Source: Lachnospiraceae bacterium
Lineage (GTDB): Bacteria; Bacillota; Clostridia; Lachnospirales; Lachnospiraceae
Assembly (NCBI GenBank): GCA_003484785.1
Contig: DNAD01000269.1
Coordinates: 1-7,889 of the forward strand
DNA length: 7,889 nt
Direction: 5' to 3'
Both the position numbers and the translations under genes were made by a program. The first letter of the stretch is position 1. Every line of letters starts with the position of its first letter. A model generated the notes under the pieces. That model had not been told where the DNA came from and did not search any database. It saw only the letters and a program-made list of their open reading frames with translations. Positions 1-6,106 of the stretch are shown here, one piece after another.

Positions 1-923
1 GTGAAGTTGGCCTTTCTGCTGGCCCCGGAGCAGTCAGCCTCAGCCTTCTCAACCCCCATCAAAGACCAAGTCCCCGAGCTTATATAACACTGCGCCGACT
101 CACGTAGTGAGTCGTGCGCTTCGGCACTAACCTGTTCGTGCCGTTCCGATACTATAGGTATAGCCATTACCGCCGAGGCAGTATCGTGGGTAGGGGGCAG
201 CACAACGCTGCAGTCATAGCCCACAAGCTCTTTGACTTCATCGGTCAACCGCCCGACGACAGTACCCGGCATCTTTATCTCCTGAAACATCCTTTTATTA
301 TATCCCAGTTTTTCGATAAGCTCATAATCCCAGTTCCTGGTAGCGGGATCAACCAGCTGGCTTGTGGTGGCCTCGGAATATTCCTGCACCTTTTGCCCGC
401 AGAGCCTGAAATGGAAATAATCGGGCAGCATTAACATCGCGGCCGCCTTCTCCATATATTCCGGGGTCTGTTTCTTAACCGCCATAAGCTGATAGATCGT
501 GTTGTATATAGCCTTCTGAATACCTGTGCGGGAGTAGAGCTCCTCCTCGCTTATGATCTTAAATACCTCGGCATCCATTCCGTCCGTCCTGTGATCCCTG
601 TAGCCCACCGCTTTTCCGAGAAGCTCGTCATTTTCATCAAGAAGTACATAATCAACGCCCCAGGTATCGATCCCGACGCTTTCCGGGATACGTCCAAGCT
701 CCTTACATTTCTTCATTCCGGTAATGATCTCGCTAAAGAGCCTGTCAAGGTTCCACACAAGAACCGTCTTTTTCCGGCCATCCTCTCCTGTTTCCTCTGT
801 CTTATCCATTCCGTTTTCGAAGCGGTATACTTCCTCAAGCTCTATTTTTCCGTCCTTAAGGCACCCAAGGATATGCCTTCCTCCGGAAGCGCCGATATCG
901 ATCGCAAGAAAATACTTCTCCAT
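1..923 (-). CDS. rhaB: Rhamnulokinase-type FGGY sugar kinase, 3' end cut by window edge
   Basis: Cytoplasmic kinase expected to use ATP to phosphorylate the ketose of a 6-deoxyhexose (L-rhamnulose, possibly L-fuculose) at O-1, before the aldolase step. I translated all 307 visible codons from the ATG at 923; there is no stop or frameshift. Visible: N-terminal phosphate-binding segment AIDIGASGGR (residues 7-16, Asp9), GIDTWGVD (84-91), YRDHRTDGMD, LMLPDYFHFRL, and THDTASAV (245-252), whose Asp247 matches the catalytic Asp of E. coli RhaB. SSGTWSLMG (282-290) opens the second domain. The family is usually about 470-490 residues, so roughly the last third lies outside. The start is supported by GGGAGG five bases upstream. 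It begins 14 bases after the preceding small gene, so the two are probably cotranscribed. Oddity: about 15 extra residues between Pro256 and Cys279, encoded by palindromic DNA. The RhaB assignment is firm at family level. Some Firmicutes fuculokinases belong to the same group, so fuculose is a real alternative. Confidence 0.92.
   Translation of the reverse strand, partial: MEKYFLAIDIGASGGRHILGCLKDGKIELEEVYRFENGMDKTEETGEDGRKKTVLVWNLDRLFSEIITGMKKCKELGRIPESVGIDTWGVDYVLLDENDELLGKAVGYRDHRTDGMDAEVFKIISEEELYSRTGIQKAIYNTIYQLMAVKKQTPEYMEKAAAMLMLPDYFHFRLCGQKVQEYSEATTSQLVDPATRNWDYELIEKLGYNKRMFQEIKMPGTVVGRLTDEVKELVGYDCSVVLPPTHDTASAVMAIPIVSERHEQVSAEAHDSLRESAQCYISSGTWSLMGVEKAEADCSGASRKANF
91..143 (-). repeat. 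In-frame palindromic insert inside the kinase gene
   Basis: Two adjacent inverted repeats sit in the coding sequence. The first has arms CGGCAC (138-143 read on minus) and GTGCCG (122-127) with a 10-base loop. The second has 8-bp perfect arms, CGACTCAC (107-114 on minus) and GTGAGTCG (96-103), with a 3-base loop. The second is bracketed by a direct repeat, GCGCA on minus, at 115-119 and 91-95. The DNA encodes roughly residues 261-277 (RHEQVSAEAHDSLRESA). From memory, E. coli and Bacillus RhaB have only about 7 residues between the Pro of the HDTASAV segment and the Y-[IL]-SSGTW strand; here there are 23 counting Cys279. The reading frame is kept. A mobile palindromic element is the inference; a lineage-specific loop with chance symmetry is the alternative. 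Confidence 0.65.
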
Positions 924-937
924 GTCAACCTCCCATT

Positions 938-1396
938 TCATTCTTTCTTTCCAAAAGGGCCGAAGAGCCCCAGTATTTTTTCATTGAATCCGTCATGTAT
1001 CGTCTGATAGTCGGCATAACGGATGTTGCTGTTCTTAAATCTCCTTTTTACCTCCTCCTGCAGGGCGTCTGCCAGAGCCGTGCTGTGGGGGCTCTCCTCT
1101 AAAAGGATTGCGGGAAAAATATAATATATCAGAAAAAAGGTGAGGTTGACCTCCGCATAGCCCGGTATCCTGCCCCATCTTTTGAGCTTGTTTTCGGCAG
1201 CGTCAAGGATGGCCGCGGCAATATCCGAGGCCGTCTTCTCCTTATCCTGTGCCTGCTCCATAAGCTCTGTCATTTCCTTAAAATAATGGCCGTGAGTTTG
1301 CCTCAGCCACTCCATGTTCTCTTCGTATCTCTTTTTTTTGAGCCTCTTCAGCAGGGGATTCATGTCGCCGAAGACCTCTGAAAAATTATCAAGCAT
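938..1396 (-). CDS. Uncharacterised 152-residue protein, upstream partner of the kinase
   Basis: I do not recognise this family. The protein is charged and probably mostly helical. It has a basic N-terminal stretch (KRLKKKRYEEN, about residues 18-28), a Glu/Lys/Ala-rich helix, then a hydrophobic aromatic segment (VNLTFFLIYYIFPAILL, about 84-100) and a polar tail with NSNIRYADYQTIHDGF. There is no signal peptide. The hydrophobic segment could be one membrane-associated helix or a buried core helix. The ATG at 1396 has an AGGA-type site about nine bases upstream; a second Met at residue 12 with a GAGG upstream is a possible alternative start. The stop lies 14 bases before the kinase start, which suggests cotranscription. 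It follows a terminator and a promoter-like stretch, so it appears to open the second transcript. Coding status is well supported by length, spacing and protein-like composition; function is unknown. Confidence 0.8.
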   Translation of the reverse strand: MLDNFSEVFGDMNPLLKRLKKKRYEENMEWLRQTHGHYFKEMTELMEQAQDKEKTASDIAAAILDAAENKLKRWGRIPGYAEVNLTFFLIYYIFPAILLEESPHSTALADALQEEVKRRFKNSNIRYADYQTIHDGFNEKILGLFGPFGKKE

Positions 1397-1431
1397 ATCT
1401 TATCATCCTATCTGTTTAAAAACCGCAAAAC

Positions 1432-1459
1432 ACTACATTGCAGGATCGGATCGGTTCAA
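1432..1459 (-). promoter_or_regulatory. Candidate promoter for the small gene plus kinase
   Basis: On the minus strand TTGAAC (1454-1459) and TGTAGT (1432-1437) are separated by 16 bases, each matching the sigma-A consensus at 4 of 6 positions. It would start transcription about 30 bases before the ATG at 1396. Support comes mainly from position: it lies between a strong terminator and the next gene. Weak as a sequence match. Confidence 0.3.
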
Positions 1460-1474
1460 ACTGAAGTTTGAATC
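1453..1474. promoter_or_regulatory. Near-perfect palindrome, possible operator
   Basis: TTCAAACT (1455-1462) and AGTTTGAA (1465-1472) are perfect inverted arms around a 2-base centre. One G/T mismatch and one more pair extend the symmetry to 1453-1474. It overlaps the candidate -35 hexamer of the downstream promoter, a common place for a repressor operator. The protein that binds it is not in the window. Confidence 0.45.
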
Positions 1475-1540
1475 TAAATGCACGCTTTGCGCACAAACCG
1501 GCGCAGCGAATCATGGTTTAATACAAAAAGCATTGTTCGT

Positions 1541-1593
1541 AATAAAAGATAAAAGTCGGATGAACGACCGGGAAGATCCGATCGTCCATCCGA
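1541..1593 (-). terminator. Intrinsic terminator after fucU
   Basis: 16-base arms at 1578-1593 and 1556-1571 enclose a 6-base loop. The two positions that are not Watson-Crick become G-U pairs in the minus-strand RNA (they would be A-C in plus-strand RNA), which fits a structure selected on the minus transcript. The stem is followed by CTTTTATCTTTTATT, a U-rich tract. It begins about 20 bases after the fucU stop, so it should end the transporter-mutarotase transcript. Confidence 0.85.
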
Positions 1594-1612
1594 TTATATT
1601 TTACCCTATTGT

Positions 1613-2053
1613 TCAGTCTACCACAACACCCTTTTGAAGCATTACGTTAGCGTAAAGAGCCGATTCACCGGTAGCTACGATGGCGTAGCATTTCTGAGTC
1701 TCCTCATAGAATTTGAAGCGCTCAATATAGCCGAAGGCCTTCTCGCCCCTCTCGTCATGCTTTTTCACGATATCCTTGTATGTGTCCCAGATCGGGGTCT
1801 CAACGTTATCCCCGGGCATGACCTCCATCAGGTTTACGGGATGCTCAACATAGGTATCAAGAGGAAATACCTGAAGGATGGCGTCCAAAAGCTCCGGAAC
1901 CCCGTGTCCGTCACAGCGGATAACTATGCAATCCTTTCCCATGGACTCTGCCGGAAAGTTTCCGTCCCCTATCATTATCCTGTCGCTGTGGCCCATCTCG
2001 TTGAGGACCATTAAAAGCTCGGGTGAAAGAATTTTGGGAATACCTTTTAACAT
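1613..2053 (-). CDS. fucU: FucU/RbsD-family sugar mutarotase (L-fucose mutarotase type)
   Basis: Cytoplasmic enzyme that interconverts alpha and beta anomers of an imported sugar, most likely L-fucose, so that the isomerase receives its preferred form. At 146 residues it fits the family (E. coli FucU is 140). Seen in sequence: a start like that of FucU (LKGIPKILSPELLMVLNEMGH), His22 of the EMGHSD motif and Asp30 of GDGNFP at the positions of the FucU catalytic His and Asp, then FYEETQK and the C-terminal block TGESALYANVMLQKGV with the conserved Tyr. FucU is a closer match than RbsD because of the GHSD/NFPA and FYE-QK signatures. The ATG at 2053 has AAGGAG eight bases upstream. It lies 134 bases downstream of the binding-protein gene across a stem-loop region and is closed by a terminator. 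The exact sugar is inferred; related RbsD proteins act on ribose. Confidence 0.93.
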   Translation of the reverse strand: MLKGIPKILSPELLMVLNEMGHSDRIMIGDGNFPAESMGKDCIVIRCDGHGVPELLDAILQVFPLDTYVEHPVNLMEVMPGDNVETPIWDTYKDIVKKHDERGEKAFGYIERFKFYEETQKCYAIVATGESALYANVMLQKGVVVD

Positions 2054-2082
2054 CTCTGCTTCTCCTTATCGAAAAATGTTAT

Positions 2083-2122
2083 CTTTGCCTTAAGCAAAGG
2101 GACAGGGAAAAGTCCCTGTCCC
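2083..2122 (-). terminator. Tandem stem-loops between binding protein and fucU; possible attenuator
   Basis: The main hairpin has perfect 10-bp arms (GGGACAGGGA 2099-2108, TCCCTGTCCC 2113-2122 on plus) and a 4-base loop. Sharing one base with it, CTTTGC (2083-2088) and GCAAAG (2094-2099) form a second, 6-bp hairpin, so the two may compete. On the minus transcript the main stem is followed only by UUUGCUU, a poor U-tract. Partial termination or protection of the binding-protein mRNA 3' end therefore fits better than full termination. The GGGACAGG core also resembles dispersed REP-like palindromes. Confidence 0.45.
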
Positions 2123-2159
2123 CTCGGTCTTACTATATGATACGTTTACCGTCTCAGCC

Positions 2160-2179
2160 GGCCCCGAAAAGCCCGGGCC
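2160..2179 (-). other. GC-rich stem-loop just after the binding-protein stop
   Basis: GGCCC (2160-2164) and GGGCC (2175-2179) form 5-bp arms around a 10-base loop, 8 bases past the stop codon. No U-tract follows. It may act as an mRNA 3'-end stabiliser with the larger hairpins downstream. Short and weakly supported. Confidence 0.3.
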
Positions 2180-2187
2180 ACTTCCTA

Positions 2188-3444
2188 TCAGTCGTAAAGG
2201 TTGGGAGCGATAGTATCGTCGTTCATGTTGTCTGCATTGTACCAGTAACCTGCAGTCGGGAAGTCCTCAACGGTCTCGCCGTTAGCAGCCATGGTCAGCG
2301 CATAGATCGTGTAATAACCCATCATCAGAGGAGACTGTGTAACTGCACCGTACATTGTGCCATCCTCGATAGCGCCCTTGATGATAGAGCCGGCGTCGAA
2401 ACCGATACCGATAACATCACCGTTTGCAGGATCAGGACCAAGCAGGGAAAGGTTAGCATCTGCTGCAAGGAGACCTTCCGCTGCGGTCTGGTTGGAACCG
2501 AACACACCGATCGTATCAGGCTTTGAAAGGATAGCCTGGGCAACTGTAGAGCAAAGCTCAACGGTTGTCTGAGCGGGAACAGCAACTTCGATAACAACAT
2601 CTGTATCTCCGGTATCAGCGCCTTCTGCTGCGTTTACATAGAACTCATTTCCTTCTACGGAAACAGTCTTGCCATCAGCCTTGATCAGGGAGATGAGCTT
2701 ATTGATGAAGCCAAGACCACGCTGCTGAATGTTCAGAGCGGTAGCATCCTGGTTGATCTCACCGATTCTTACCTGAGCGTCTGCGGAAGCGATAACGTCC
2801 TTAAGGGCCGTATACATATTCTCAGCTGCGACCTCACCTGCCTGGGTGTTATCGGTAGCAACAGTAGCTACGATAGAGCCTTCGGGAGCATCAGCAACAC
2901 CGGTATCAAAAGCAACTACAGGGATACCCTTGTCTGCGCAGTCCTTAAGTGAATCAAGAACCGAAGTGGTATCACAGGCTGCAAGAGCGATTCCGGGAGG
3001 GTTGGAGTTAATATCGGAATTCAGCATATTAACCTGATCAGCGATATCGGACTCGGAATTAGGTCCGTGAGCATTGTAGTCAACACCGAGCTCAGCCTTA
3101 GCCATATCCATTCCGGTAAGAGCTGCCTGCCAGTAGGTTGACTGGAATGACTTAACGTCTACAGGGAAATTGTAAGCTTCTTTTGCAACTACACCGTCAA
3201 ACTGTGTGCCTCCGGTGAATTCTCCGGATCCGCCTGCTGCCGCAGGTGCCTCAGCCTCTTCAGCTGCTGCTTCTGCCTCTTCTGCAGGAGCTGCTTCCTC
3301 AGCTGCCGCAGGCTCTTCAGCTGCTTCTTCAACCGCTGCGGGCTCTGCTGCAGGTGCTGCCGCTTCAGGTGCTCCGCCGCAGCCGGCAAGCAGAGAAGCT
3401 GCTAACGTCGCGCTAAGTAACGTTGCCAGTAATTTCTTTTTCAT
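2188..3444 (-). CDS. Sugar ABC transporter substrate-binding lipoprotein (RbsB-like, CUT2)
   Basis: Extracellular, membrane-anchored receptor that captures the sugar and delivers it to the permeases. From the ATG at 3444 it has 418 residues: a lipoprotein signal with Lys2-4, a hydrophobic core and lipobox LLAGC (Cys22), then a low-complexity Ala/Glu/Pro linker (about residues 25-70, 14 Glu, no Lys or Arg), then a type I periplasmic-binding fold. Fold signs are a Q-rich start of domain one, NMLNSDINSNPPGIALAACD, GIPVVAFDTGV, IGVFGSNQTAAEGLLAA and VIGIGFDAG. The reading frame extends upstream to 3519, but that start would bury the signal peptide behind charged residues, while AGGAG lies nine bases before 3444. 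Here the binding protein comes last in the transporter cluster, with 147 bases and a possible promoter before it. This may allow higher expression than the membrane parts. Family firm; ligand inferred from neighbours. Confidence 0.93.
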   Translation of the reverse strand: MKKKLLATLLSATLAASLLAGCGGAPEAAAPAAEPAAVEEAAEEPAAAEEAAPAEEAEAAAEEAEAPAAAGGSGEFTGGTQFDGVVAKEAYNFPVDVKSFQSTYWQAALTGMDMAKAELGVDYNAHGPNSESDIADQVNMLNSDINSNPPGIALAACDTTSVLDSLKDCADKGIPVVAFDTGVADAPEGSIVATVATDNTQAGEVAAENMYTALKDVIASADAQVRIGEINQDATALNIQQRGLGFINKLISLIKADGKTVSVEGNEFYVNAAEGADTGDTDVVIEVAVPAQTTVELCSTVAQAILSKPDTIGVFGSNQTAAEGLLAADANLSLLGPDPANGDVIGIGFDAGSIIKGAIEDGTMYGAVTQSPLMMGYYTIYALTMAANGETVEDFPTAGYWYNADNMNDDTIAPNLYD

Positions 3445-3510
3445 ACTTTCTCTCTCCTTTTTCTTGAACTTTTTTCCTCTGTCATTTTTCTCAAAACGAG
3501 CAGAGTATAT

Positions 3511-3537
3511 ATGAAGCACCCTATGTGCATCATACCA
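3511..3537 (-). promoter_or_regulatory. Candidate extended -10 promoter with overlapping inverted repeat
   Basis: On minus, TGGTATGAT (3529-3537) is an extended -10 (TG, one base, then TATGAT); no good -35 sits 17 bases upstream. An imperfect inverted repeat, ATGAAGCAC (3511-3519) and GTGCATCAT (3525-3533), one mismatch and a 5-base centre, overlaps the -10 and the start-site region. A separate regulated promoter for the binding-protein gene would explain the 147-base gap; the remainder of the gap shows no terminator. Confidence 0.4.
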
Positions 3538-3591
3538 TGTTTATAAACTTACTTCGCTTTTAAACCGAATTCCCCGGAGTCATATCCCCCG

Positions 3592-4572
3592 TTACTGTTC
3601 CTTTGCCATCCTCCTTCTCTTGATGACATCGATCATAACAGCACCGATCAGTACAAGACCGGTTATTATCTGCTGCCAGTTCGCCTGAAGTCCCACATAC
3701 GGAAGACCTGTCTTCAAGAGAACGATTACGAAAACGCCTGCCAGAGTCCCGAGGACCGAGCCATAACCGCCTGTTGCGGAAACACCGCCTACGAAAACAC
3801 CGCCGATCGCATCAAGCTCAAGACCTGCTCCGGTTCCCGGCTGTATCGTCGGAACCACCGCTGCGTAAGCTATCGCCGCAAGCCCTGCAAAGCATCCGCA
3901 GATAACATAGTCCATGACATGGAAGAATTTAACGTTTACGCCCGATAAAGTGATAGCTTCCTTATTGCTGCCGATGGCTATGGTATAGCGGCCGAACTTT
4001 GTATGGTTCAGGACAAACTCCATAAGCAGGACCATCAGCACCACAAGCACAAAGCCGATGGGGATCTTGGTCGCCTGACGCCCGCTTCCGAAGGTCAGCT
4101 TAAAGATCGAATGGAACCATCCGCCCGGCTGCTTCGTCGTGGGCCAGGGCGTCGCCATGACCATCGAGCTGATACCACGGGTGATCATACAGGTACAGAG
4201 CGTTGCCAGAAACGGAGGAAGTCCCATAACACCGATCAGGACTCCGTTGGCGAGGCCGATCACACATCCCATCAGCACGCAGAGCAGCATAGCAACCACT
4301 ACCGGCACATTGAAATCCCTGATCAGTCTTCCGGCGATCAGTGCATAACAGACCATGCCGGTTCCGATAGAAAGATCAACGCCCGCAGTGATCAGCGGGA
4401 AGGTCACGCCTATCGCCATCAGAATATCATAATATGAGAAATCCAGCATCGACAGGATCGAAGAATATTGCCGAAATTCGGGGCTGAATATCATATATAT
4501 GACCACCAGAGCTATGATAACCAGAAGTACGATAAATCTCTGATCCGATAAAATTGATTTTTTCTTTGTCAT
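3592..4572 (-). CDS. Sugar ABC transporter permease (second of two, RbsC-like)
   Basis: Inner-membrane channel subunit of the CUT2 transporter, 326 residues, usual for the family (about 310-340). A short Lys-rich N-terminus leads into a membrane helix (about residues 13-30). AGVDLSIG (63-70) is the hallmark loop of BPD_transp_2 permeases. LPPFLATLCTCMITRGIS and, near residue 200, GSNKEAITLSGV (the cytoplasmic coupling segment) follow, then YVICGCFAGLAAI and GGVFVGGVSATGGYGSVLG. It ends in a basic tail (KRRRMAKEQ). The ATG at 4572 has AAGGGGG about four bases upstream, and the gene starts 15 bases after the ATPase stop, so the two are translated from one mRNA. It differs clearly from the other permease in this locus, so a heterodimeric pore is likely. 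The role is firm; substrate specificity cannot be read from it. Confidence 0.93.
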   Translation of the reverse strand: MTKKKSILSDQRFIVLLVIIALVVIYMIFSPEFRQYSSILSMLDFSYYDILMAIGVTFPLITAGVDLSIGTGMVCYALIAGRLIRDFNVPVVVAMLLCVLMGCVIGLANGVLIGVMGLPPFLATLCTCMITRGISSMVMATPWPTTKQPGGWFHSIFKLTFGSGRQATKIPIGFVLVVLMVLLMEFVLNHTKFGRYTIAIGSNKEAITLSGVNVKFFHVMDYVICGCFAGLAAIAYAAVVPTIQPGTGAGLELDAIGGVFVGGVSATGGYGSVLGTLAGVFVIVLLKTGLPYVGLQANWQQIITGLVLIGAVMIDVIKRRRMAKEQ

Positions 4573-4587
4573 GTTTCCCCCTTCGTA

Positions 4588-6084
4588 TCAAGCAATATCT
4601 CTCGTAGCTTTGTTCATTATCTTTTCCTGCGTAGCCTCTGAAATATCGAGCTCTCCAGTCTTCTTACCTTCGCACATAACGACGATCCTGTCACTCATAC
4701 GAAGGATCTCCGTCATTTCCGAAGAGATCATGATAATGGATTTTCCTTCCGAGGCCAGCCGGTTCATCAGCTTATAGATCTCGTTTTTCGCGCCTACGTC
4801 GATACCTCTCGTAGGCTCGTCAAATATCAGGATATCGCAGTTCCTGACAAGCCACTTTGCGATGACGACCTTCTGCTGATTACCTCCGGAAAGATTCACC
4901 ACAAGCTGATCCGGACCCGGTGTCTTGGTCGCAAGCTCCTTGATATAATGCTCTGTGATCTTTTTCTCTTCCGCTTTATTGATGAACGCTCCGTTCATAT
5001 AATTTTCCAGAGACGCCATCGTTGAATTCTCGATGATGGATTTCTGTACAACGATACCGTACCGTTTTCTGTCCTCGGAAAGATAACCGATTCCGTGTTT
5101 TACGGCATCCAGCGGGGAATTGATCGTAACCTTCTCGCCATTGATGTAAATATCGCCACCGGTCTTGGGATCAGCCCCGAATAAAGCCCTTGCCGTCTCC
5201 GTTCTGCCTGCTCCCATAAGTCCCGAGAAGCCGAGGATCTCTCCCTTTCTCAGTTCAAAGCTGACATCCTGAACCATTCTGCCGGCGTTCAGATGCTCAA
5301 CCTTCAGAACAACCGGCGCATCCTTCGGTACAAGGCTCTCCGTCTTCGGGCTCTCATAAATAACACGGCCGACCATCATGTTGATGATATCTTCCTTGGT
5401 ACAGTCTTTGGTGATCAGAGTACCTACATATCCTCCGTCCCTCATGACCGTAACCCTGTCGGTAATGACCTTGATCTCATCCATACGGTGGGAAATATAG
5501 ACAATGGCCATCCCCTTCGCCCTGAGGTCCCTGATGATAACAAACAGATCCTCTATCTCCTTTTCGGTAAGCGCTGCTGAAGGCTCATCGAAAATAATGA
5601 CCTTGGCCTGATGGGAGATTGCCTTGGCAATCTCGCACATCTGCTGCTTTCCAACTGTAAGATCACTCATCTTCGCCTTCGGGTCGATCTCGATCTTCAG
5701 CTCGGCGAAAAGCTTGTTGGATTCCTCGATCATCTTCCTGTCATCGATCCTGAAGCCCTTCATAAATTCACGACCGATGAATATATTCTGCGCGACTGTC
5801 AGATCGCCAACCATATTAAGCTCCTGATGCACGATAACTATACCCGCATCCTGGGCCTCCCTGGTATTATGAAATTCAATCTCCCTTCCTTCAAAGGTGA
5901 TAGTTCCGGAATCCTTGGTATAGATACCGGTCAGCACCTTCATCAGAGTTGATTTTCCGGCACCGTTCTCTCCCATAAGCGCGTGAACTTCGCCGCTTCT
6001 GACGTCGAAATGTACGTGATCAAGCGCATGTACGCCCGGAAAAGACTTATCGATACCTTCCATTGTTAAGATCGCTTCACTCAT
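4588..6084 (-). CDS. Sugar ABC transporter ATPase with two ABC domains (RbsA/MglA-like)
   Basis: Cytoplasmic motor of the transporter, 498 residues, as expected for the fused two-domain ATPases of CUT2 systems. Domain one: Walker A GENGAGKS (38-45), Q-loop Gln87 in VHQELN, signature-like LTVGKQQ (142-148), Walker B VIIFDEPSAAL (from 162) and ISHRMDEI. Domain two: a degenerate P-loop GLMGAGRTETA lacking the usual GKS, as is normal in this family, then LSGGNQQ (398-404) and ILIFDEPTRGIDVG (418-431). Only domain one therefore has a full Walker A, while domain two has the better signature, the familiar asymmetry of RbsA/MglA. The ATG at 6084 has AGGAG seven bases upstream and lies 22 bases after the first permease stop. 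Near-identical layouts serve ribose, galactose, xylose, rhamnose, fucose and autoinducer-2, so the substrate must come from context. Confidence 0.96.
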   Translation of the reverse strand: MSEAILTMEGIDKSFPGVHALDHVHFDVRSGEVHALMGENGAGKSTLMKVLTGIYTKDSGTITFEGREIEFHNTREAQDAGIVIVHQELNMVGDLTVAQNIFIGREFMKGFRIDDRKMIEESNKLFAELKIEIDPKAKMSDLTVGKQQMCEIAKAISHQAKVIIFDEPSAALTEKEIEDLFVIIRDLRAKGMAIVYISHRMDEIKVITDRVTVMRDGGYVGTLITKDCTKEDIINMMVGRVIYESPKTESLVPKDAPVVLKVEHLNAGRMVQDVSFELRKGEILGFSGLMGAGRTETARALFGADPKTGGDIYINGEKVTINSPLDAVKHGIGYLSEDRKRYGIVVQKSIIENSTMASLENYMNGAFINKAEEKKITEHYIKELATKTPGPDQLVVNLSGGNQQKVVIAKWLVRNCDILIFDEPTRGIDVGAKNEIYKLMNRLASEGKSIIMISSEMTEILRMSDRIVVMCEGKKTGELDISEATQEKIMNKATRDIA

Positions 6085-6106
6085 CCGTCCGCTCCTCTCG
6101 ATTTAA

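Noticed and set aside
114..434. Open frame of 106 codons on the plus strand
   Set aside because: It is antisense to the kinase gene, whose minus-strand frame has continuous FGGY motifs; there is no ribosome site and the protein has no family character.
1..923. Frameshift or pseudogene status for the kinase
   Set aside because: All 307 codons translate without a stop, motifs on both sides of the insert are in one frame, and the insert length is a multiple of three in effect.
2124..2160. Promoter for fucU (TATAGT on minus near 2135)
   Set aside because: There is no acceptable -35 at 16-18 bases, and it lies upstream of the strong hairpin; not enough to call.
3206..3514. Plus-strand frame coding an Ala/Ser-rich protein
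   Set aside because: It is the antisense reading of the repetitive Ala/Glu linker and signal peptide of the binding protein, a usual artefact of GC-rich repeats.
3445..3519. Upstream ATG at 3519 as the start of the binding protein
   Set aside because: It would place 25 charged residues ahead of a clear lipoprotein signal; the ATG at 3444 has an AGGAG at nine bases.
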